Source: Acidimicrobiales bacterium (GTDB lineage Bacteria; Actinomycetota; Acidimicrobiia; Acidimicrobiales; JAUJNH01). From it: DNA of 64,000 nt. The stretch lies in assembly GCA_030448245.1 (NCBI GenBank), contig JAUJNH010000003.1, positions 278,479-342,478 of the forward strand, read 5' to 3'. Below, piece by piece: positions 34,092 to 40,348 of this stretch (the first letter of the stretch is position 1; every line of letters starts with the position of its first letter). The position numbers were made by a program, and so were the translations under genes. The notes under the pieces were generated by a model that was not told the DNA's origin, made no database searches, and saw only the letters and a program-made list of their open reading frames with translations.

Positions 34092-34610
34092 TCACCCTGC
34101 CACTGCTGACCGCAGTCTGCGAGCCTGCACGCGCGCAGCGTGAAGCCGAGACATGACCGTCCCCACCGGGATGCCCTGTCGGCGGGCGATCTCGGCGTAC
34201 GGCAGCGACTCGACCTCGCGCAGCCACAGCGTCTCGCGCAGCACGGGCGAGAGGCGCTCGAGACCCGCCCACAGGGCGGTGAGCTCGAGCGACGCCAGCG
34301 CGGCGTCTTCCGGCGCCGCAGCGGGATCCGGCGGGAGGTCGGGCAGAGCTTCCTGCGCCCGACCCCGCCGTTGAACATCGAAGCAGCAGTTCCGGATGAT
34401 CGTGCGCAGCCAGGGTTCGGCCTTGCTCGGATCCGCTGCTCCCCACGCTCGCCACGCCCGCAACCACGCTTCCTGACACGCGTCCTCCGCCGTGTCCGGG
34501 CCGACGATGGCCCGGGCGTAGCGGAGCGCGTCACCGGAGAAGCGCCGGTGGAAGTGCTCGAACGTCGACGACACCGCCGGGCTCTCCGGCGAGGTCGGAA
34601 TCACTGGCAT
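34092..34610 (-). CDS. ECF-type sigma factor
   Basis: 172 residues, ATG 34610 preceded by AGGGGG. Region 2 (FEHFHRRFSGDALRYARAIVG, DTAEDACQEAWLRAWRAW, WLRTIIRNCCFDVQRR) and region 4 (LSPVLRETLWLREVESLPYA, EIARRQGIPVGTVMSRLHAAR) are clear. No anti-sigma factor gene is adjacent: the following genes encode repeat membrane proteins, the preceding one a putative selenoprotein. It may therefore be controlled by expression, or one of the neighbouring membrane proteins may act as its sensor (inference). Two adjacent Cys (NCC) lie in region 2. Confidence 0.92.
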   Translation of the reverse strand: MPVIPTSPESPAVSSTFEHFHRRFSGDALRYARAIVGPDTAEDACQEAWLRAWRAWGAADPSKAEPWLRTIIRNCCFDVQRRGRAQEALPDLPPDPAAAPEDAALASLELTALWAGLERLSPVLRETLWLREVESLPYAEIARRQGIPVGTVMSRLHAARVQARRLRSAVAG

Positions 34611-34646
34611 TCGTCCCCCTCCAGAAGAAGCCCAGCTTCTTCCCCG

Positions 34647-34823
34647 TTAGGTGTGCCGCACCTTCGTCTTGACGAAGTTGACGATCGTGTCAGTCGGCGT
34701 TGCGACCTTGTGCTTGGCCTTGACGTGATCCGCCACCTTGGCGATCAGTGCCTCTTCTGTACCGGCTTCGCCCTGCCAACGGCAGGCGTGGTCGGCATCC
34801 CTTCACCGAAACTGATAACCCAT
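34647..34823 (-). CDS. Candidate DUF1059-type selenoprotein (in-frame TGA = Sec at codon 7)
   Basis: 58 codons: ATG 34823, TGA at 34805-34803, TAA at 34649-34647. Translation is MGYQFR, Sec(TGA), RDADHACRWQGEAGTEE, then ALIAKVADHVKAKHKVATP and a basic end. Apart from the TGA this is a normal DUF1059-like small protein: the family has a Cys at this place, a second Cys seven residues later (C14 here) and an H-x4-H pair (H33, H38), probably a metal-binding site. AAAGGA lies upstream of the ATG. The frame stays open and similar to the family on both sides of the TGA, so it is not a frameshift. A SECIS-like hairpin follows, and a tRNA-Sec gene exists 26 kb away. A TGC-to-TGA mutation remains possible. 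Confidence 0.7.
34769..34788 (-). promoter_or_regulatory. Putative bacterial SECIS hairpin
   Basis: On the coding strand the stem CG-CCTGCC pairs with GGCAGG-(bulged G)-CG around the loop GTT. The apical loop begins with G 22 nucleotides after the TGA. Bacterial SECIS elements need a small stem-loop just downstream of the UGA with a G among the first loop bases and a spacing of roughly 16-37 nt; this one complies. Confidence 0.6.
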
Positions 34824-34868
34824 GATCCTTTGGTTCCCTTCTCCCGCGGAGGCTCCGCGAGTGCTTGG

Positions 34869-35156
34869 TCAGCGCCCGCGAGCGCTCAAGGGGCGACGGG
34901 CGGGCGGCGCCGGGCGTCCGGCGCCAGCGACGACATCACCTAACGCGCCTTCGATGGCCTTGACGTCGCCGGCGATGCCGGTGAGCACGTCTCCGACCGG
35001 TTCGCACTGGTAGGCGATGGCACGCACCCCGATGAGCACGGTGCCCAGGGTGAAGCTCACGTCCTTCAACGTGTAGGCGATGATGATCAGGTACGCGGCG
35101 ATCGCGCCCACGAGGACGGCGACCAGCACCAGCGTGACGATGGCGGCGGCGGGCAT
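34869..35156 (-). CDS. Small single-pass membrane protein, paralogue of 28421-28678
   Basis: 95 residues, ATG 35156 with AAGGAGAG eight bases upstream. N-terminal helix (IVTLVLVAVLVGAIAAYLIII), then LKDVSFTLGTVLIGVRAIAYQC and VLTGIAGDVKAIEGALGDVV, with a basic/Pro tail. The GVRA-x-x-x-QC core is shared with 28421-28678. The segment GDVLTGIAGDVKAIEGAL has the same I-x-G spacing as the four repeat proteins, hinting at a common helical packing. Function unknown. Confidence 0.7.
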   Translation of the reverse strand: MPAAAIVTLVLVAVLVGAIAAYLIIIAYTLKDVSFTLGTVLIGVRAIAYQCEPVGDVLTGIAGDVKAIEGALGDVVAGAGRPAPPARRPLSARGR

Positions 35157-35190
35157 CAGCGAACTCTCCTTGACGTGGAAGTGGTTGTGG

Positions 35191-35451
35191 TCACAGGAGG
35201 CGCTTCAGCGCTGCCCCGTAGCGGCCGACGAGCCCGAGGGCGGTGCCGGTGAGCTCCTTGGTCGTGACGAGCTTGGGAACGGCATCCAGCGTGCCGGTCA
35301 ATCCGACGCCGTGGACGAGGATGTCGTCGGCGTACTCCTTGATGAGCATGGTCGGGCGGAGCACCCGATTGGCGAACAAGAGCACTACCGGGATGACGAC
35401 GAACGCCAACACCGCGTTACCTAGCCACCATAGGACCACGTCCACCCCCAT
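35191..35451 (-). CDS. Small single-pass membrane protein
   Basis: 86 residues, ATG 35451. Helix LWWLGNAVLAFVVIPVVLLFA near the N-terminus, then basic and amphipathic segments (NRVLRPTMLIKEYADDILVHG, TLDAVPKLVTTKELTGTALG). Starts a probable operon with 34869-35156, 34 bp apart. No family recognised. Confidence 0.65.
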   Translation of the reverse strand: MGVDVVLWWLGNAVLAFVVIPVVLLFANRVLRPTMLIKEYADDILVHGVGLTGTLDAVPKLVTTKELTGTALGLVGRYGAALKRLL

Positions 35452-35516
35452 GCTTCGGACCTGCTGTCGGACTGGGATTATAGGTCACGGACATCTACCG
35501 TGCGCAACCGGACATC

Positions 35517-36380
35517 TTACGCAAGCACCTCAACCCCGCGGACCTGGTTGACCGAGACGTGCTCGACCATGCCGGTGGACGATCGCAGCTCGAGCCGGCC
35601 CAGCGGGTCGACGGCGGCGGCGTGGGCACGCATCTCCCCGCGGGGCACCAGGCGCAGCTTCAGGTTGTGGCCCAGGGTGCTGCAGCGCTTCTCGTAGACG
35701 GCGAGCGGACCAGCGACGCCCTCGCTCAGCTCATCCGTCCGCTGGTCGAGCTGCGCAGCGATGGCGTGGAGGAGCTCGTCGCGCCGCGCCGGGTCGGTCT
35801 CTCCTGTCACGTCGAGGCGGACGGTGACCACCGCGACCCGGACCTTGCCCGGCCCGAGCTGGACGTCGGCCCGCACCGACGCCCTGGTGGAGCCGTCCTG
35901 GGCGTCGACGACCCGGTCCGGCCACGCCGTGCGGACGGCCGAGCCTCCCGCCGCCTCGATCCCGTCGGCCACGGCGAGCGCGCCCACCAGCCACGGCACG
36001 TCGGCCTCCTCGGCTCGCAGCGCCGGCCGCAGCACCACGGCGAAGGCCAGGGTCGACGACGAAGGCACCGTCCAGAGCTGGCCGAGCCGCCCGATCGGGC
36101 TGACCTCGTGGTTCACGACGACGGTCGCTCCGCTGGGTGCCTGCTCCAGGTTGGCCCAGCCGAGCGCCATGGCTCCGGCCGAGACCGCCGCCTCGTAGCG
36201 CCGGATGGGCCGGGCCGTGTCTCCCGCCGGTGCATCGGGACTCGCTTGACCCCCGTCTTCCCTCGTCGGCTCCCCCGGCTCGCCTGACGGCGCGCCTCCC
36301 CCGCTCCTCAGTCCAGACGGCGGCCGCTCGCCCCTCGCCGGCTCGCTCGCTGCGCTCGCGGGGTCGACTGGATCGCTCAC
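35517..36380 (-). CDS. Biotin/lipoate-ligase-fold protein of the hydrogenase operon
   Basis: GTG 36380 overlaps the previous stop (GTGA), 287 residues. After a ~60-residue disordered Pro/Gly-rich start (part of it encoded by a dispersed repeat) comes a domain with the BirA/LplA pattern: TVVVNHEVSPIGRLGQLWTV, PSSSTLAFAVVLRPALR, LVGALAVADGIEAAG and WPDRVV. The GRxGRxW-type biotin-loop is reduced to GRLGQLW and the catalytic Lys of the WPND-like strand is not evident, so activity is doubtful. C-terminal part (VSVNQVRGVEVLA) resembles the small BirA C-domain. Last gene of the hhyS operon. Role unknown. Confidence 0.6.
   Translation of the reverse strand: MSDPVDPASAASEPARGERPPSGLRSGGGAPSGEPGEPTREDGGQASPDAPAGDTARPIRRYEAAVSAGAMALGWANLEQAPSGATVVVNHEVSPIGRLGQLWTVPSSSTLAFAVVLRPALRAEEADVPWLVGALAVADGIEAAGGSAVRTAWPDRVVDAQDGSTRASVRADVQLGPGKVRVAVVTVRLDVTGETDPARRDELLHAIAAQLDQRTDELSEGVAGPLAVYEKRCSTLGHNLKLRLVPRGEMRAHAAAVDPLGRLELRSSTGMVEHVSVNQVRGVEVLA
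36333..36361 (-). repeat. Dispersed GC-rich repeat, copy 2 (inverted, inside a gene)
   Basis: Exact reverse complement of 20532-20560 over 29 bases. Here it lies in the 5' coding part of the ligase-like gene and encodes part of its disordered linker (ASAASEPARGE). Confidence 0.75.
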
Positions 36381-36805
36381 TTGGCCAGCCTCGAGACGAG
36401 GCGGTCGATCCGCCAGTCCCCGGCCTCCTGGCTGAGCTCCACCGATGCAGCCGGCAGCCCCGCCCCCAGGAGCGGATCCGGCACCGGGACCATCAGGACG
36501 ACGCGGGCCGTGCTGTCCTCGAGGCCGTCCAGGACGACGTCGTACTCGAGGGTGTCGACATCGACGGTGAGGAGGTCGGCTCGGAAGCCGTTGACCAGGT
36601 CGCTCCGGAACTGGTCGAGCTCGGCCTGGGTGGCCGTGCCGTCCCGCAGCCTGGCGGCCAGGGCCTCGGGCATCCCCCGCGAGGTGGCGATGCCCATCAC
36701 CACCCGGTGCGCCTCGGTGCTCAGCAGGTCCCACACCAGGTGGTGCTCCCCCCACGCCACCGCCTGCACGAAGGTGCGGGCCGCCTCCTCCGGGCTCGCC
36801 GCCAT
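36377..36805 (-). CDS. Hypothetical protein of the hydrogenase operon (NTF2/DUF-like)
   Basis: 142 residues; ATG 36805 shares its A with the upstream TGA. Sequence SPEEAARTFVQAVAWGEHHLV, WDLLSTEAHRVVMGIATSRG, DVDTLEYDVVLDGLEDSTARV and SVELSQEAGDWRIDRLVSRL. The closing W-R-I-D-R-L strand with an early helix resembles NTF2-like or DUF4878-type accessory domains. Cytoplasmic. Coupled to the TPR gene before and the ligase-like gene after it. Confidence 0.6.
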   Translation of the reverse strand: MAASPEEAARTFVQAVAWGEHHLVWDLLSTEAHRVVMGIATSRGMPEALAARLRDGTATQAELDQFRSDLVNGFRADLLTVDVDTLEYDVVLDGLEDSTARVVLMVPVPDPLLGAGLPAASVELSQEAGDWRIDRLVSRLAK

Positions 36806-38175
36806 CAGGGCCGCTCCCAACCCCGGGCGTAGAGGAAGTCGCGCACGAACATGCGCTGTGGCAACCCGAGCTGCGCGCCCACGGCGTCGTCGAGGGCCCG
36901 GTCGGCCACCTCGGCGTCCTCCGGACTCAGCTGGCGGAGCGCGGCCAGGCGGGCCTCCAGCGAGACCTGGAGGAACTCGTTCGGCAGGTGCACGAGGACC
37001 CCCAGCTCGGCCTCGATGAGGACCCGCGCTCGTTCCGGGCCGGTCCAGTACTCGGCCAGGGCGAGCTCGAGGAGGGCCTTGTGGCGCGTGGGCTCGGGGA
37101 GGGCGAGGTAGCGAAGCAGCCGGTCGCGCATCAGGGGGACCCGGTCCTCAGGGAGGGCGTCGGCGACCAGCGAGACGAAGTGATGGGCCCGCCCGGGTGT
37201 CGGCGCCCATGACGTGAGGCGTTCCTCCACCCGCATCAGGCTGACGAACGCCTGCTCGCGCTGGGCCTGGTGGAGGCGGGTGTCGAGGGCGGCCAAGGCA
37301 TCTTCGTAGCATGCCAGCGCCAGGCGGAGGTTGGTGACCCCGTCGAGGCGCTCGACGGCGTGGCCCAGGTTGTACTTGGCCAGGGCGTGCTGGAACGGGA
37401 ACCCCGTCCTGGTGAAGACGGTGAGCGACTCGCCGAACGAGTCGGCCGCCTCCTCGAGCAGCGGGGTGGCCGCCTCCGGCTGGAGCGTCGCCAGCGTCAT
37501 GTTGGCGACGCCGATGCTGAAGTACAGCAGGCCGTAGTGGTAGGCCGTCTCGCCGGGGTCCACCTCGGGCAGCGCCAGGCTGTAGTCGTCCAGGGCAGCC
37601 CGGAGCTGCTCCTCTCCGCCCGCCGCCACCCGGGCCTGACCACGGTTGAGCAGCGCAGCCACCCACCCGCGCTGCCCGTCCGGCGTCGTCGTGTCGAACA
37701 GCTCGATCGCCTTTGTGAACTGCTCGATCGCCTCGAGCGACGCCCCCTGCGCCGCCCGGGCCAGCCCGAGGTTGTTCAGCGCGGCCGCCCGCTCGTCCGG
37801 CCGTCCGTGAGGCTCGAGCAGGGTGACCGCCCTCTCGAACAGCCGGACGGCCTGGTCGATGTTGCCGAGGCTGCGGTGGGCGGCGCCGGCTGCGTTGACG
37901 ACCCGGGCGTGCTCGATCGGGTCGAAGCGGGGATCGAACAGGCTGGCGGCGACGTCGTAGCTGGCCAGGGCCCGGCGGAGACTCTCGTCCAGCGGCCCCG
38001 TGGGGTACTCGGCGTAGGCCAGCCCCAACCGGTAGGCCAGGGTGGCGTGCTGGAAGGGCTGGGACGCCTTGCTGGTGGCGGCCAGCTGCGACTCGAGCGC
38101 TCGGATGACCGCCTCCCGATCGACGTCGGCGGCCTCCGTCGGCTGGGACTGCGTCTGGGGCTCGGATTGGGACAC
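36805..38175 (-). CDS. TPR-repeat protein of the hydrogenase operon
   Basis: I choose GTG 38175 (GGGGAG seven bases upstream), 456 residues. About seven tetratricopeptide helices pairs: ATLAYRLGLAYAEYPTG, ARVVNAAGAAHRSLGNIDQAV, ERAAALNNLGLARAAQGASL, EAIEQFTKAIELFD, and KYNLGHAVERLDGVTNLRLA. Such proteins occur in actinobacterial group 1h hydrogenase operons, where they may hold subunits or maturation factors (inference from context). No transmembrane part. Five bp after the protease stop. Confidence 0.8.
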   Translation of the reverse strand: MSQSEPQTQSQPTEAADVDREAVIRALESQLAATSKASQPFQHATLAYRLGLAYAEYPTGPLDESLRRALASYDVAASLFDPRFDPIEHARVVNAAGAAHRSLGNIDQAVRLFERAVTLLEPHGRPDERAAALNNLGLARAAQGASLEAIEQFTKAIELFDTTTPDGQRGWVAALLNRGQARVAAGGEEQLRAALDDYSLALPEVDPGETAYHYGLLYFSIGVANMTLATLQPEAATPLLEEAADSFGESLTVFTRTGFPFQHALAKYNLGHAVERLDGVTNLRLALACYEDALAALDTRLHQAQREQAFVSLMRVEERLTSWAPTPGRAHHFVSLVADALPEDRVPLMRDRLLRYLALPEPTRHKALLELALAEYWTGPERARVLIEAELGVLVHLPNEFLQVSLEARLAALRQLSPEDAEVADRALDDAVGAQLGLPQRMFVRDFLYARGWERP

Positions 38176-38179
38176 GGCG

Positions 38180-38683
38180 CTACTCCCCGCTTCCGACGGG
38201 CGCACACAGTCGTTCGAGCTGGGCGCCCACCTCGGTGATCGCCACGTCGACGGCTGCCGCGACCTCGGGTGACAGGTCCATGCCCAGGGCCTCGGCGTCG
38301 ACGGGCTGGCAGCCGACCAGGAGCACCTGGTCGGGCAGGGCGCCCATGGCCTTGGCCATCATCATCACCCGAGACGGGGTGGCGAGGTGGGTGTCGGCGA
38401 TCAGCTGGTGCCGCTGGTCGTGGCTCATCAGGTGGGCGTCCGGGATGTCGGGCTCGATGAGCATGATGGTGCCCGGCGGGCGACCCCGGTCGACGGTGTC
38501 CATCACGATCAGCGCGTCGTAGCCCTCCATCAGCTCCTGCACCAGGGTCATGCCGCTGATGCCGGTCTCCATCACCCGAACCCCGTCGGGCAGGTCCATG
38601 GCCTCGAGCCGCCGGGCCACGACCACGCCGAAGCCGTCGTCCGACCGCAGGGTGTTGCCCACGCCGGCCACCAGGACCCTCAC
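38180..38683 (-). CDS. Hydrogenase maturation protease (HycI/HupD family)
   Basis: GTG 38683 (GTGA overlap with the gene before), 167 residues. Opening VLVAGVGNTLRSDDGFGVVV is the family signature with the metal-binding Asp/Glu region, followed by METGISGMTLVQELMEGYDA, LIVMDTVDRGRPPGTI and PDAHLMSHDQRHQL (second and third Ni ligands, Asp and His). It removes the C-terminal peptide after the last active-site His of the large subunit once nickel is in place. The substrate HhyL (40345-42225) ends with a 20-residue extension after that His. Confidence 0.92.
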   Translation of the reverse strand: MRVLVAGVGNTLRSDDGFGVVVARRLEAMDLPDGVRVMETGISGMTLVQELMEGYDALIVMDTVDRGRPPGTIMLIEPDIPDAHLMSHDQRHQLIADTHLATPSRVMMMAKAMGALPDQVLLVGCQPVDAEALGMDLSPEVAAAVDVAITEVGAQLERLCAPVGSGE

Positions 38684-39180
38684 GGGTGGGCGCCCTGAGC
38701 AGCCTCGGCGGCCCGCAGGGCGTACCCCCGCACGGTCCACCAGGCGATGTACTCCTCGAACTGGCGCCAGCCGGCGACGTCGACGGCCTCGCGGTAGTTG
38801 TCGGCCCGGTTCGACAGCTCGGACGTGATGATCCGGTCCAGCGCCTCGAAGGTGAGGTCGGCAGCCCCGAGCAGGTGGGGAGCCGGGTCGCCCCCACGCA
38901 GCTCGGCTGCGATCTCGCTGGTCCTGGTCTCGAGCTCGTCGAGGTCGATGCCCTCGTCAGCCGGATCACTGGCGACGCCAGCGGCCTGCTCCTCGACCCG
39001 GCGGAGGCAGTAGCCCTTGAGCAGCGCCTCGCCCGCCCAGCGGGCGAGCTCCACCATTGGCTGGTCGGCCTCCTCCTGGGCGACGGCCCGGGTCCGGATG
39101 CGGGTGGCCGTCCTGGTGAGCGGGTGGGCCTGGGCCAGGGCCCGGGCCTTGTACGCCCGTTCGGCGGCGTCGCCCGCCAT
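38680..39180 (-). CDS. Hypothetical protein of the hydrogenase operon
   Basis: 166 residues from ATG 39180, which shares its A with the NifU-like stop (TGATG). Mainly helical: RAYKARALAQAHPLTRTAT, PMVELARWAGEALLKGYCLRR, TFEALDRIITSELSNRADNY and WRQFEEYIAWWTVRGYALRA. No signal or membrane segment. I do not know the family; being between nfu-like and protease genes with overlaps on both sides, it is likely a maturation accessory. Confidence 0.65.
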   Translation of the reverse strand: MAGDAAERAYKARALAQAHPLTRTATRIRTRAVAQEEADQPMVELARWAGEALLKGYCLRRVEEQAAGVASDPADEGIDLDELETRTSEIAAELRGGDPAPHLLGAADLTFEALDRIITSELSNRADNYREAVDVAGWRQFEEYIAWWTVRGYALRAAEAAQGAHP

Positions 39181-39809
39181 CAGGTCTTGCGGCGGATCTG
39201 CAGCAGCGGGCCCTGCGGCGCGGGTGGCGGCTCGGGGACGCCCCCGGGCACGGTCACGCACTCGAGGTCGGCGGCGTCGGGGTTGATCGACGTGGCGTCA
39301 CCCTCGAGCACCTCCATGCGCCGGAAGTTCGGCCACCCCTCGCGCAGCGCCGCCTCGACCCCGTAGGTGAGGGTGGCCGACGAGCTGGGGCACCCGTCGC
39401 AGGTCCCCTTCAGCCGCAACGTGACGACGCCGTCGACCACGGACTCGACCTCGATGGCGCCGCCGTGGGACTCGACCAGCGGCCGCACCGACTCGAGGGC
39501 GGCGAGCACGGCGCTCTCGGCCTCGTCGGTGGCCTCGGGCCCCTCGCCGAGGCCATAGGCGCCCAACAGCGTGCCGGTGATGGGGTCGCCAGCGGCCGAC
39601 TCGAGGAAGATCTCACCGCGCCACTGCCTGGTCATCTCGATCAGGCGGCCGAGGCCGTCGCGGTGGAAGGCGTCGACCCAGTCGAGCAGTTCGGTCACCT
39701 TGTCGGCCACGGCCGGGTCGGGGTGCTCCGAGAGCTCCTCGGCCAGCTCGCCGATGCGGTGCAGCACCTGGTCGTAGCCCAGCGTCTGCTCGTCGTCCTG
39801 CGCGCTCAT
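39180..39809 (-). CDS. NifU/NfuA-like Fe-S scaffold protein
   Basis: 209 residues. N-terminal helical part (LHRIGELAEELSEHPDPAVA), then the NifU C-terminal domain: VLAALESVRPLVESHGGAIEV, VDGVVTLRLKGTCDGCPSSS and TLTYGVEAALREGWPNF. The Cys-x-x-Cys (C-D-G-C) binds the transient 4Fe-4S cluster between two subunits. Probably supplies clusters for the hydrogenase small subunit. Coupled by 4 bp to the HycI-like gene upstream. Confidence 0.9.
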   Translation of the reverse strand: MSAQDDEQTLGYDQVLHRIGELAEELSEHPDPAVADKVTELLDWVDAFHRDGLGRLIEMTRQWRGEIFLESAAGDPITGTLLGAYGLGEGPEATDEAESAVLAALESVRPLVESHGGAIEVESVVDGVVTLRLKGTCDGCPSSSATLTYGVEAALREGWPNFRRMEVLEGDATSINPDAADLECVTVPGGVPEPPPAPQGPLLQIRRKT

Positions 39810-40348
39810 GGGGTCACCTCGCTCGGTGGCTTGGCCACCTCCTCTTGGACCATGGCCAACACCGTATCCACCACGCCGTCGACCTCGGGGCTGAAGCCGA
39901 GGCCGAAGGAGCGGTCACCGGGTTCGATCTCGATGACCACGGTCCCTTCGGGGAAGCCCTTCCAGTACCGCACGACGGCCAACGTGTGGTCGAGGTCGAT
40001 GATGCCGCCCGCCGCCTCACCGAGGCGCTCGTGCACCTCTGCGTCCGGCGGCGGGGTGAGGTCGAGCACGTACCTCCGAATGGTGCCCGGCGGGTCGACC
40101 TCGCGGGGCATGCACCCCACGAGGACGACCTTCGACGGGCCGATCTCGACGATCCGGTCCAGCACGCGGTGCGCCGCGAACGACAGGTCCTCGACCAGCA
40201 CGTGCTCCGGCCAGTCGAGGCCCTCGACCCGGCGCACGAACTGCGTGCCGAAGTCGAGGTCTCGAAGCCAGGGCAGCCCGACGCCCCCAACGAGCACCGG
40301 GCCGCCTGTTGTCTGCCTCTCAGTCGGGCCGCCGGGGCCCGGGATCAC
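39806..40348 (-). CDS. Degenerate HycI-like protein
   Basis: GTG 40348 overlaps the hhyL stop, 180 residues. The fold follows the hydrogenase endopeptidase (VLVGGVGLPWLRDLDFGTQF, VEDLSFAAHRVLDRI, VVLVGCMPREVDPPGTI, RYVLDLTPPPDAEVHERLGEA and FGLGFSPEVDGVVD). The signature G-N-x-L-x-x-D-D reads G-L-P-W-L-R-D-L-D, and the Asp/His ligands expected in HybD are only partly kept. It may be a non-catalytic partner of the canonical protease at 38180-38683 or a chaperone of HhyL. Confidence 0.75.
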   Translation of the reverse strand: MIPGPGGPTERQTTGGPVLVGGVGLPWLRDLDFGTQFVRRVEGLDWPEHVLVEDLSFAAHRVLDRIVEIGPSKVVLVGCMPREVDPPGTIRRYVLDLTPPPDAEVHERLGEAAGGIIDLDHTLAVVRYWKGFPEGTVVIEIEPGDRSFGLGFSPEVDGVVDTVLAMVQEEVAKPPSEVTP

